A DNA stretch of 53,557 nucleotides from an uncultured Prevotellaceae bacterium (GTDB lineage Bacteria; Bacteroidota; Bacteroidia; Bacteroidales; Bacteroidaceae): NCBI GenBank assembly GCA_900320045.1, contig ONQT01000010.1, positions 1-53,557 on the forward strand. The letters are read 5' to 3'. The position numbers were made by a program, and so were the translations under genes. How positions within the stretch are numbered: the first letter of the stretch is position 1; every line of letters starts with the position of its first letter. Positions 9,316-18,111 of this stretch are shown one piece after another. Under the pieces are notes generated by a model, which was not told the origin of the DNA, did no database searches, and saw only the letters and a list, made by a program, of their open reading frames with translations.

Positions 9316-12300
9316 ATGAAAGATACAGCTAAAAGATTGATGACGACGTTTGCCTTGCTGCTCACGACTGCCGTGCTGTGGGCTGGCGAGGTGACTGTTG
9401 TGAAGCAGTTGAACGGCTCAACGAATGATAACGCTGGCACCGTGACCTATAGCAACGGAACGATTACCATTACGCCGGCACAGGGCAATTACATCACCAA
9501 GGATTATGTGACGGTGGTCAAGTTTGTCGACGCTGGCATAGCACAGGCTCCCAGGCGTGCTCCGGGGGTGAGCGAGCCTATCACGGTGACGGCAAGTGAC
9601 GCTTCGGCCGATCCCAGTGGCGTGACGACATACACCATTACACCGCCCTCCAGCGAATACGATCTGGAGATTACGGCAAACTTCCAAGTGCGACAGAGCA
9701 TTTCGAATGCGGTCATTACGCTTGCCGAGACGACCTTTACTTACGATGGCCAGGAGAAGACGCCTGCCGTGAGTAGTGTGACTGTCGCCGGAAAGGCGCT
9801 CGCAACGAATGAGTTTGCGGTTGAGTACAGCGATAACATCAACGCAGGTAATGGTACCGTTACCATTAGTGGTTTACGTACATATAATGGTACCGCTACA
9901 GCTGACTTTACCATTGGCAAAGCTACAATTACTCCAAGTGTTACTCTGCAAGGCTGGACCTTTGGGGCTCAAGCTAATACGCCTGTAGTTTCTGGTAACT
10001 TAGGCAACGGAACAGTAGCTTATACTTATGCAGTTAAGGGCAGCACAGACTACAGTGCTACTGTTCCCAGTGCCGCAGGTACCTATACTGTTAAGGCCAC
10101 AATCTCCGAAACTGAGAATTATCAAGGTGCTGAAGCCACAGCCGACTTTACGATTGGCAAAGCTACAATTACTCCAAGTGTTACTCTGCAAGGTTGGACC
10201 TTTGGAGCTCAAGCAAATACTCCAGTCGTAAGTGGTAACACTGGAAACGGAACTGTGACTTATACCTACGCAATTAAGGGCAGCACAGACTACAGTGCAA
10301 CAGTTCCTAGTGCTGCAGGTACTTACACTGTTAAGGCAACGATAGCCGAGACTGAGAATTACCAAGGCGGCGAGGCCACAGCTGATTTCACCATTAGCAA
10401 AGCCACGATAACACCAACAGTTACTCTGCAAGGCTGGACCTTTGGTGCCCAAGCCAATACCCCAGTAGTGGATGGCAACTTAGGCAACGGAACTGTGACA
10501 TATACTTATGCAATTAAGGGCAGCACAGACTACAGTGCAACAGTTCCTAGTGCCGCAGGTACTTACACTGTTAAGGCAACGATAGCCGAGACAGAGAACT
10601 ACCAAGGTGCTGAAGCTACATCTGATTTCACCATTGGCAAAGCCACAATTACTCCAACTGTTACTCTGCAGGGCTGGACCTTTGGCGCTCAAGCAAATAC
10701 TCCTGTAGTATCTGGTAATACAGGCAACGGAACCGTAACTTATACCTACGCTGTTAAAGGCAGTACAGACTATAGTGCAACAGTTCCCGGTGCTGCTGGT
10801 ACATATACTGTTAAAGCCACGATAGCCGAAACTGAGAATTACCAAGGTGGCGAAGCTACAGCTGATTTCACCATTGGCAAAGCAACAATAACTCCAACTG
10901 TTACTTTACAAGGCTGGACCTTTGGGGCTCAAGCTAATACGCCTGTAGTTTCTGGTAACTTAGGCAACGGAACAGTAACTTATACTTATGCAGTTAAGGG
11001 CAGCACAGACTACAGTGCTACTGTTCCCAGTGCTGCTGGCACTTACACTGTTAAAGCCACGATAGCCGAAACTGAGAACTATCAGGGTGCTGAGGCTACT
11101 GCCGACTTCACGATTGGCAAGGCTACAATTACTCCAACAGTCTCTTTGCAGGGTTGGACATTTGGCGCTCAAGCTAATACGCCTGTAGTATCTGGTAACA
11201 CTGGCAACGGAACTGTAACTTATACCTACGCAATTAAGGGCAGCACAGACTATAGCGCAACAGTTCCTACGGCCGCAGGTACATATACTATTAAAGCTAC
11301 GATTGCCGAAACAGAGAACTACCAAGGTGCTGAAACCACAGCCGACTTTACGATTGGCAAAGCAACAATTACCCCAACAGTTACTCTGCAAGGCTGGACC
11401 TTTGGTGCCCAAGCCAATACCCCAGTAGTGGATGGCAACTTAGGCAACGGAACTGTAACTTATACCTACGCAATTAAGGGTAGCGCCACCTTTAGCGCAA
11501 CTGTTCCTTCAGCCGCAGGTACCTATACTGTTAAAGCCACGATTGCCGAGACAGAGAACTACCAAGGCGGCGAGGCCACAGCCGACTTCACCATTGGCAA
11601 AGCTACAATTACTCCAAGTGTTACTCTGCAAGGTTGGACCTTTGGAGCTCAAGCCAATACTCCTGTTGTTTCTGGTAACACGGGCAACGGAACTGTAACT
11701 TATACCTACGCAATTAAGGGCAGCACAGACTATAGCGCAACAGTTCCTACGGCCGCAGGTACATATACTATTAAAGCCACGATTGCCGAGACAGAGAACT
11801 ACCAAGGCGGCGAGGCTACTGCTGACTTTACCATTGGCAAAGCAACGATTACTCCAACAGTCTCTTTGCAGGGCTGGACATTTGGAGCTCAGGCTAATAC
11901 CCCAGTAGTGGATGGCAACTTAGGCAACGGAACTGTAACTTATACCTATGCAGTTAAGGGCAGCACAGACTATAGTGCAACTGTTCCCAGTGCCGCAGGT
12001 ACATATACTATTAAAGCCACGATTGCCGAGACAGAGAATTACCAAGGTGCTGAAGCTACTGCTGATTTCGCCATTGGCAAAGCCACAATTACTCCAACAG
12101 TTACTTTGCAAGGTTGGACGTATGGAGCTCAAGCCAATACGCCAGTCGTGAGTGGTAACACAGGCAATGGTACAGTAACATATACCTATGCAATTAAGGG
12201 CAGCACAGACTATAGCGCTACTGTTCCCACAGCCGCTGGTACTTACACTGTTAAGGCAACGATCGCCGAAACAGAGAACTACCAAGGCGGCGAAGCTACA

Positions 12301-15300
12301 GCCGATTTCACCATAGGCAAAGCTACGATTACACCAACAGTCTCGTTACAGGGTTGGATGTATGGTGCTGAGGCTAATACCCCAGTCGTGGACGGCAATT
12401 TGGGCAAGGGTGCCGAGACGTTTGCCTACGCTGTTAAAGGAAGCACAACCTTTAGTGAAACTGTTCCTTCAGCCGCAGGTACATACACTGTTAAGGCTAC
12501 GATTGCCGAGACAGAGAACTACCAGGGTGCTGAAGTTACTGCAGATTTCACCATTGGCAAAGCAACCTTCACGCCTACAGTAACCCTGCAGGGTTGGGCC
12601 TTTGGTGCAGAGCCTAATAGTCCTGTGGTTACCGGTAATATCAGCAATGGTGCTGTGACCTTCTCCTACAAGGCTGAGGGATCAGAGACGTTTACGGAGA
12701 CCGTTCCGACGGCTGCAGGCACCCATACCGTGAAGGCAGCAATTGCTGAGACGGAGAACTATGAGTCCGCTGAAGCCACAGCAGACTTTACCATTGGCAA
12801 AGCAACCTTCACTCCTACAGTGACGCTGCAGGGTTGGGCATTTGGTGCAGAGCCTAATAGTCCTGTCGTTACCGGTAATATCAGCAATGGTGCTGTTACC
12901 TTCTCCTATAAGGCTGAGGGATCAGAGACGTTTACGGAGACCGTTCCGACGGCTCTTGGCACACACGTTGTCAAGGCCTCCATTGCAGAAACGGAGAACT
13001 ACCAGGGCTGTGAGGCTACCGCCGAGTTTACCATAACGGCTGCGGTTGCAACCATTACCGGTGAGGACCAAACGGTGACCTACACTGGTGAGCCACAGGC
13101 TTACAACAAGGGACGCGTCGACATAGGTACGCTGGTTGTAACCTATTACGACAGTGCTGCTGAACGTGAAAAGGGTAGCAATGGATATCAGAATGCTCCT
13201 GTCAATGCAGGTGTCTACTACGTGCAGCTGACGCAGGGTGACAATCACTACACTTCCACCCCCGTCAACATTACACTGACCATCGAGAAAGGAACGCCCG
13301 AACTGAGCATCAGCGAGCAGCAGCCCATTCGCATGGATTGCAGTAGTAATGACTTTAAGGTGGTGGCGCCCGTTGTAACCTTTAACGGACAGACACTCAC
13401 CGAGACATTCTCCTTCCAGCTGGTAAGCTCTGACGAGAGTGTGTTGACAATTGACGAGAACGGAAAGCTGAAGGCTATCGCACCTGGTGAGGTTGTCGTT
13501 ACCGTAACAGGACCGATGAATCACCAGAACCTGAATGCTGCGACGACCACTTTCCAGGTATCGGTTTACAAGACTTACGGCCTGATAGTTGCAGGCGTAG
13601 CCGTTACCAGCGAGAATAGCCAAGATGTGCTGGGTAACGGAAGCGTGAAGTTCAACGGCAAGGACCAGTTGTCGATTACGAATGCTACTATCGGTCAAGG
13701 CGATATTGAGTCGTGGATGGACAAGCTGACTATCTATCTGAATGGAGATAACCAGGTGAATGGTGCTATTGTGGGCCACGATGGAACACTGGTGTTTACT
13801 ACGGAAGGTAACACGCCTGGTAGACTGGATATCAAGAACGAAGGTACTGATGGTGTTGTCCGAGGCTTTAAGATGATTGCCTACGAACAGAACCTGGCAC
13901 TGCTGACTGGCAGCTTCGAGGCTCAGGAGGCTGTCATCGGAACACCTGTGACGCCTATCGTTGACGAGAGCGGCGAGACCAATACCGTCGATGTAGACGG
14001 TGGCGAAGGCGGCGAGGGTGACGACTATAGCAATGTCATCATCAACAACGTGCTGTACACGCTGGATTCGGATAACGACGACGGTATCGGTAAAGACGAG
14101 GGTGAGGACAAGAAATATGTCGTGCTGGGTTCGACGATGGTCGAAGACGACGTGGAGGATGTAATCAACAACTACACGCCAGGTACGCAGGAGTTTGCCG
14201 ACCATTTCGCTGGTTTGACCTTCATGGTTCCAGCGGGTTATGGTAGCATCTATATCAAGGCTCGCACAGGCGAGGACGGTGTGCTGAATGTGAAGATTGG
14301 TAATCAAGAGCCTTATGTCATCAAGGGCGCTATCGACTTCCAGGAGTTCGAATTCCCCTATGCTTGTACGGAGGCAACCTACGTCTATATCTACAGCAGC
14401 AGTCCTCGACGCGACGCTGAGGCTTTGGATGACCACCGTGCCGGTAAAAAGACTACGGTGACTGTGGGTATCGGTAGCGTGGGTGTTTCGTCGAACAGTG
14501 TGCAGAGCTCGAACGGCGGTGACAATACGGGCGGTAGCGACGTGACGCTGACGGACGACGATGTCGTATATGACGAAGAAAATGGTACGCTGACGGCTTC
14601 AAACTCAAAGGTGACCACATTGGCCGATGATAGCTTCGTCAACTTCCCGTTCCTGCAGTTCATCGACCTGAGCAATACGTCCATTACGGGTCTCAAGGTC
14701 AGCCGAAGCGAAGGTCCTTTCAACGGCGTTTCCAAGAATACCTTCATCTATCTGCCCGCCGGTAACAGCAGTGACGAGCCTAACGTGGTCATTGGTAACG
14801 TTAGCCAGCAGGTGGTGCTGGACAGCCAGATGAGTTACGAGGATAACGAGTCGTTCGGTCTGTCAAAGGACTTCATGGCTCAGCAGGTGGTGTACGACCA
14901 TATCTTTGCCGCCGACGAGAAGGCTGCCGTCTATCTGCCGTTCCGAATGGAGGCTGAGCAGGCCGCACAGTATGGTCAGTTCTATACCTTCAATCAATTC
15001 AAGGACGGCAAGGCCGTGATGGCACTCCACGAGGAGGCAGTCCTGGCCCACACACCTTACCTCTTCAAGGCTGCTGATGACAACACGCAGCTGAAGGCTG
15101 TGGGCGTTCTGATGAGCATGTCGTCGGAAGAGGCAGGTGCTCGTCCGATGAAGGCTGGCCGTCGTGCTCCGATTGACGCCTCCGCAGACCTCTATGGTAC
15201 GTACAACTTTATGGAGTATGACGTGTTCGATCCTGATGTGTTCCGCATGGCGATTGACGATAGCGGCAAGATGACTTTCCAGCGTCTGCAGGACGGTGAG

Positions 15301-15519
15301 TACTTGCGTCCCTTCGAGTGCTATCTCTATGCTGTCGGTGCACAGGAGGATAGCTTCGACGTAGAGGGAGACGGCATCTCGACAGCCGTCCGGACGATTC
15401 GGACTGACCGCGTGGACTATTCAGACTCGTGGTCCGGACTATCCGGACTCCGCTTCCGGACTATACCCACTCAAAGCGGTGTTTATATCCACAATCACAA
15501 GAAGGTAGTTGTCAAATGA
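9316..15519 (+). CDS. Giant secreted repeat protein C (2067 aa), 13 Ig-like repeats
   Basis: Signal peptide at residues about 1-22 (TTFALLLTTAVLWAG). An MBG/YDG-like domain at about 125-195 precedes thirteen 80-residue Ig-like repeats (about 196-1235). These carry QGWTFGAQANTPVV, AGTYTVKATIAETENYQG and ADFTIGKAT, of the 'AGTY' type common in bacterial adhesins. Then follow another MBG-like unit, a Big2-like unit, a VAGVAVTSEN module (about 1421), the VLY module shared with protein A (about 1578), one LRR-like stretch (LQFIDLSNTSITGL) and a tail ending SGVYIHNHKKVVVK. The ATG at 9316 gives a proper signal peptide; the upstream GTG at 9277 does not. Its TGA overlaps the helicase ATG. Probably a cell-surface adhesin or stalk; function inferred from architecture only. 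Confidence 0.8.
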   Translation: MKDTAKRLMTTFALLLTTAVLWAGEVTVVKQLNGSTNDNAGTVTYSNGTITITPAQGNYITKDYVTVVKFVDAGIAQAPRRAPGVSEPITVTASDASADPSGVTTYTITPPSSEYDLEITANFQVRQSISNAVITLAETTFTYDGQEKTPAVSSVTVAGKALATNEFAVEYSDNINAGNGTVTISGLRTYNGTATADFTIGKATITPSVTLQGWTFGAQANTPVVSGNLGNGTVAYTYAVKGSTDYSATVPSAAGTYTVKATISETENYQGAEATADFTIGKATITPSVTLQGWTFGAQANTPVVSGNTGNGTVTYTYAIKGSTDYSATVPSAAGTYTVKATIAETENYQGGEATADFTISKATITPTVTLQGWTFGAQANTPVVDGNLGNGTVTYTYAIKGSTDYSATVPSAAGTYTVKATIAETENYQGAEATSDFTIGKATITPTVTLQGWTFGAQANTPVVSGNTGNGTVTYTYAVKGSTDYSATVPGAAGTYTVKATIAETENYQGGEATADFTIGKATITPTVTLQGWTFGAQANTPVVSGNLGNGTVTYTYAVKGSTDYSATVPSAAGTYTVKATIAETENYQGAEATADFTIGKATITPTVSLQGWTFGAQANTPVVSGNTGNGTVTYTYAIKGSTDYSATVPTAAGTYTIKATIAETENYQGAETTADFTIGKATITPTVTLQGWTFGAQANTPVVDGNLGNGTVTYTYAIKGSATFSATVPSAAGTYTVKATIAETENYQGGEATADFTIGKATITPSVTLQGWTFGAQANTPVVSGNTGNGTVTYTYAIKGSTDYSATVPTAAGTYTIKATIAETENYQGGEATADFTIGKATITPTVSLQGWTFGAQANTPVVDGNLGNGTVTYTYAVKGSTDYSATVPSAAGTYTIKATIAETENYQGAEATADFAIGKATITPTVTLQGWTYGAQANTPVVSGNTGNGTVTYTYAIKGSTDYSATVPTAAGTYTVKATIAETENYQGGEATADFTIGKATITPTVSLQGWMYGAEANTPVVDGNLGKGAETFAYAVKGSTTFSETVPSAAGTYTVKATIAETENYQGAEVTADFTIGKATFTPTVTLQGWAFGAEPNSPVVTGNISNGAVTFSYKAEGSETFTETVPTAAGTHTVKAAIAETENYESAEATADFTIGKATFTPTVTLQGWAFGAEPNSPVVTGNISNGAVTFSYKAEGSETFTETVPTALGTHVVKASIAETENYQGCEATAEFTITAAVATITGEDQTVTYTGEPQAYNKGRVDIGTLVVTYYDSAAEREKGSNGYQNAPVNAGVYYVQLTQGDNHYTSTPVNITLTIEKGTPELSISEQQPIRMDCSSNDFKVVAPVVTFNGQTLTETFSFQLVSSDESVLTIDENGKLKAIAPGEVVVTVTGPMNHQNLNAATTTFQVSVYKTYGLIVAGVAVTSENSQDVLGNGSVKFNGKDQLSITNATIGQGDIESWMDKLTIYLNGDNQVNGAIVGHDGTLVFTTEGNTPGRLDIKNEGTDGVVRGFKMIAYEQNLALLTGSFEAQEAVIGTPVTPIVDESGETNTVDVDGGEGGEGDDYSNVIINNVLYTLDSDNDDGIGKDEGEDKKYVVLGSTMVEDDVEDVINNYTPGTQEFADHFAGLTFMVPAGYGSIYIKARTGEDGVLNVKIGNQEPYVIKGAIDFQEFEFPYACTEATYVYIYSSSPRRDAEALDDHRAGKKTTVTVGIGSVGVSSNSVQSSNGGDNTGGSDVTLTDDDVVYDEENGTLTASNSKVTTLADDSFVNFPFLQFIDLSNTSITGLKVSRSEGPFNGVSKNTFIYLPAGNSSDEPNVVIGNVSQQVVLDSQMSYEDNESFGLSKDFMAQQVVYDHIFAADEKAAVYLPFRMEAEQAAQYGQFYTFNQFKDGKAVMALHEEAVLAHTPYLFKAADDNTQLKAVGVLMSMSSEEAGARPMKAGRRAPIDASADLYGTYNFMEYDVFDPDVFRMAIDDSGKMTFQRLQDGEYLRPFECYLYAVGAQEDSFDVEGDGISTAVRTIRTDRVDYSDSWSGLSGLRFRTIPTQSGVYIHNHKKVVVK
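9901..13020 (+). repeat. Thirteen in-phase 240-bp tandem repeats
   Basis: Units begin every 240 bp with no insertion or deletion and each encodes 80 residues. Units 1-11 alternate strictly between GNL and GNT at one site; units 12-13 carry GNI and are more divergent, with more G/C-ending codons. Some distant units are closer than neighbours: 9961-10020 and 10921-10980 differ at one base, and 11221-11280 equals 11701-11760. Most differences between units are synonymous. Confidence 0.95.
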
Positions 15520-17912
15520 ACGAAGAACTGTTGCAACAACTGAATGAAAGTCAGCGAGAGGCCGTCACGTACTGTGACGGCCCTCAGCTTGTCATCGCTG
15601 GTGCAGGGTCGGGAAAGACCCGTGTGCTAACATATAAGATTGCTTATCTGCTGGAGCAATACAATATGGCTCCGTGGAACATCCTGGCGCTGACGTTTAC
15701 AAACAAGGCTGCACGCGAGATGAAGGAACGCATAGGCCGACTGGTAGGGCAGGAGCGAGCCATGCGCTTGCAGATGGGCACCTTCCACTCGGTTTTTGCA
15801 CGTATCCTCAGAGCAGAGGCCGAGCATATCGGCTTCAACAGCAACTTCACCATCTACGACCAGTCCGATTCGCGGTCGTTGGTGAAGAACATCATCAAGG
15901 AGATGCAGTTGGACGACAAGACGTACAAGCCCGCTTCAGTTGCCGACCGCATCTCGATGGCCAAGAACCATCTGTTGTTGCCACAGCAGTATGAACTGAG
16001 CTCGTGGGCGGCTGACGATGCGCAGAAGAAACGTCCGCAGGTTGCCAATATATATAAGAGGTACGTGGAGCGCTGCCGACAGGCTAACGCTATGGACTTC
16101 GATGACCTGCTGGTGCAGACCTGGTTGCTGTTCCGTCAGCATGAGGACATTCGCCAGAAGTATGTAGAGCGCTTCCAATATGTGCTGGTGGACGAGTATC
16201 AGGATACGAACTTTGCCCAGCAGGAGATTGTGCTGCAACTGACCCTTGAGCATGGTCGCGTCTGTGTCGTGGGCGACGATGCTCAGAGCATCTACTCGTT
16301 CCGTGGTGCCAACATTGACAACATCCTCGACTTCCAGAAGAAGTACCAGAATACGCGACTCTTCAAACTGGAGCAGAACTACCGCTCCACACAACTCATT
16401 GTGCAGGCTGCCAACAGCTTGATTCGTAAGAACGAGCGACAGATTCGCAAGGATGTCTTCAGCGAGAATGAACAGGGTGAGCGCCTTACGCTGAAGCCGG
16501 CCTATAGTGACAAGGAGGAAGCAATGATTGTGTGCAACGACATCAAGCGCATTCGGCGTCAGGAGAGCGGACAGTACTCTGACTTCGCCATCCTGTATCG
16601 CACCAACGCACAGAGCCGTTCCTTCGAGGAGCAGATGCGCAAGGAGGGTATTCCATATCGTATCTATGGCGGTCTGTCGTTTTACCAGCGCAAGGAAATC
16701 AAGGATGTTATTGCCTACTTCCGCGTGGTGACAAATCCCAACGACGAGGAGGCGCTTCGGCGCATCATCAACTATCCGACACGAGGTATCGGAGATACCA
16801 CCGTGGGGAAAATCGTAGAGACGGCAAACCTGCATAATGTCAGCCTATGGCGCGTCATTCAGCAACCCATCGTCTTCGACCTGAAACTGTCTGGGGCTAC
16901 GATGAACAAGATTGCTGCTTTCCGTCAACTGGTAGAGGGTTGGGCTGCACGACAGGAACAGGAGGATGCCTACGAACTTGGCCACAGCATCATCATGGAA
17001 AGTGGTATCAGTAAGGATATCTATAGCTCGAACAATCCTGAGGACTTGTCGCGACAGGAAAACTTAGAGGAGTTCTTGGGCGGTATGCAGGACTTTGTCG
17101 AGAGTCGGAAGGAGGAAGACAGGGAAGGTGAGACCCGACTGAGCGACTTCCTGCAAGAGGTGGCGCTGCTTACCGATCTCGATAGCGAGGGGAGCGAAGA
17201 CCAGCCGAAGGTGACGCTGATGACGGTTCATGCAGCAAAGGGTCTGGAGTTTCCCACCGTGTTTGTCGTCGGACTGGAGGAGAACATCTTTCCTTCGCCG
17301 ATGTGTACGGGTTCGATGCGCGAGTTGGAAGAGGAGCGCCGATTGCTCTATGTCGCCATTACCCGTGCCGAGAAACACTGCATCCTGACGTGCGCACAGA
17401 ACCGCTTCCGCTATGGCAAGATGGAGTATGACACTCCGTCGCGCTTCATCCGTGATATTGACCCCAGCCTGTTGCGCGTCGAGGGCTCTGCACCGGGCAT
17501 TTCCACCGGCTCATCCCGATATGCGAGTCAGGGTATTTCCACCGGATCTTCCCGGTATGCGAGTCAGGGCAATCCTGCCGGCGCATCCCGGTTTTCCGGC
17601 CAGTCGGGTTATGGCAAGGATACAAATGCCTATCGCCGTCCGGTACATAATCCGCGTCCTGTGGCTACGCAGTTCATTGCCGATGTGAAACCCCGTCTGG
17701 TGCCTGTCCGTCAGGAGACACCTGCACCGCAGTCTGCCATTGGCAACATCGGCTTGCGTGAAGGTAATGTCATTGAGCATCAGCGCTTCGGCATCGGTAC
17801 CGTCATGAAGATGGAAGGAAGTGGCGAGAATACCAAAGCAACTGTTGCGTTTAAGAATGCAGGTACCAAGCAACTGCTGCTGAAGTTCGCAAGATATACG
17901 ATTATTTCGTAA
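15516..17912 (+). CDS. pcrA: ATP-dependent DNA helicase, PcrA/UvrD family
   Basis: A 798-aa SF1A helicase unwinding DNA 3'-5' in repair and replication restart. Visible motifs in order: GAGSGKT (29-35), TFTNKAAREMKERI, VDEYQDTN (about 224), GDDAQSIYSFRGA, LEQNYRST, MTVHAAKGLEF (about 570) and LLYVAITRAEK. The C-terminal end (REGNVIEHQRFGIGTVMKMEG) matches the Tudor-like RNA-polymerase-binding domain of PcrA. A 36-bp tandem repeat lies in the flexible linker before it. The ATG overlaps the stop of protein C (ATGA), so the helicase may be translationally coupled to a surface protein, an odd pairing. An upstream in-frame start at 15429 was rejected because homology begins at MNEELLQQLN. Confidence 0.93.
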   Translation: MNEELLQQLNESQREAVTYCDGPQLVIAGAGSGKTRVLTYKIAYLLEQYNMAPWNILALTFTNKAAREMKERIGRLVGQERAMRLQMGTFHSVFARILRAEAEHIGFNSNFTIYDQSDSRSLVKNIIKEMQLDDKTYKPASVADRISMAKNHLLLPQQYELSSWAADDAQKKRPQVANIYKRYVERCRQANAMDFDDLLVQTWLLFRQHEDIRQKYVERFQYVLVDEYQDTNFAQQEIVLQLTLEHGRVCVVGDDAQSIYSFRGANIDNILDFQKKYQNTRLFKLEQNYRSTQLIVQAANSLIRKNERQIRKDVFSENEQGERLTLKPAYSDKEEAMIVCNDIKRIRRQESGQYSDFAILYRTNAQSRSFEEQMRKEGIPYRIYGGLSFYQRKEIKDVIAYFRVVTNPNDEEALRRIINYPTRGIGDTTVGKIVETANLHNVSLWRVIQQPIVFDLKLSGATMNKIAAFRQLVEGWAARQEQEDAYELGHSIIMESGISKDIYSSNNPEDLSRQENLEEFLGGMQDFVESRKEEDREGETRLSDFLQEVALLTDLDSEGSEDQPKVTLMTVHAAKGLEFPTVFVVGLEENIFPSPMCTGSMRELEEERRLLYVAITRAEKHCILTCAQNRFRYGKMEYDTPSRFIRDIDPSLLRVEGSAPGISTGSSRYASQGISTGSSRYASQGNPAGASRFSGQSGYGKDTNAYRRPVHNPRPVATQFIADVKPRLVPVRQETPAPQSAIGNIGLREGNVIEHQRFGIGTVMKMEGSGENTKATVAFKNAGTKQLLLKFARYTIIS
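17496..17603 (+). repeat. 36-bp tandem repeat in the helicase linker
   Basis: Two near-identical 36-bp units (17496-17531, 17532-17567) encode GISTGSSRYASQ twice. A third, diverged unit (17568-17603) encodes GNPAGASRFSGQ. The region is low complexity and probably disordered, between the motor core and the Tudor-like end. Confidence 0.9.
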
Positions 17913-17915
17913 TGC

Positions 17916-17933
17916 CGTTATTTCGAAATAACG
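17916..17933. repeat. 18-bp perfect palindrome after the helicase stop
   Basis: CGTTATTTCGAAATAACG reads the same on both strands and begins 3 nt after the helicase stop. It could be a second weak hairpin ahead of the main terminator or a protein-binding site. No U-run follows it, so it is not a standard terminator by itself. Confidence 0.6.
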
Positions 17934-17954
17934 TAATATCGGTGTTTCGGGAAT

Positions 17955-18086
17955 CTACAAAGCCTCGTCTTCCGGTCGTTCCAGAAGACGGGGCTTTTGT
18001 TTGGGAAGGTGGCGCTTCTTGCGGAGGTATGCTGCCTTGCGGGCTTCATATTCCTCGTAGTGTTTCTCCAAGAAGTTGTCTGCCAT
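17955..18086 (-). CDS. Tiny basic/acidic helical protein (43 aa)
   Basis: Starts MADNFLEKHYEEYEARKAAY and continues LRKKRHLPKQKPRLLERPEDEAL. It is highly charged, mostly helical at the front, with a Pro/Lys-rich tail. It begins 25 nt after the DUF4270 stop on the same strand, so it is likely the last gene of that transcript. The last third overlaps the terminator hairpin of the opposing helicase gene. Similar short 'LEKHYE-YE-RKA-' proteins seem familiar from Bacteroidales, but I cannot name a family or function. Coding status rests on the clean frame, position and composition. Confidence 0.6.
   Translation of the reverse strand: MADNFLEKHYEEYEARKAAYLRKKRHLPKQKPRLLERPEDEAL
17958..18003 (+). 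terminator. Terminator of the surface-protein/helicase transcript
   Basis: A 14-bp stem (17959-17972 with 17984-17997, one G-T wobble), an 11-nt loop and TTTTGTTT on the plus strand. The minus-strand side has only a short T-run, so it should work best for the helicase direction. The hairpin sits inside the 3' end of the 43-aa gene. Confidence 0.85.
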
Positions 18087-18111
18087 AGTCGTATTCTTAT
18101 TAAGCGCTGCT

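Noticed and set aside
9901-13020. Regular repeats considered as a CRISPR array
   Set aside because: 240-bp fully coding units in one frame without short spacers; these are protein-domain repeats.
12922-14436. 504-aa minus-strand open frame opposite the repeat protein C
   Set aside because: Antisense to a strongly supported coding region; no recognisable motif.
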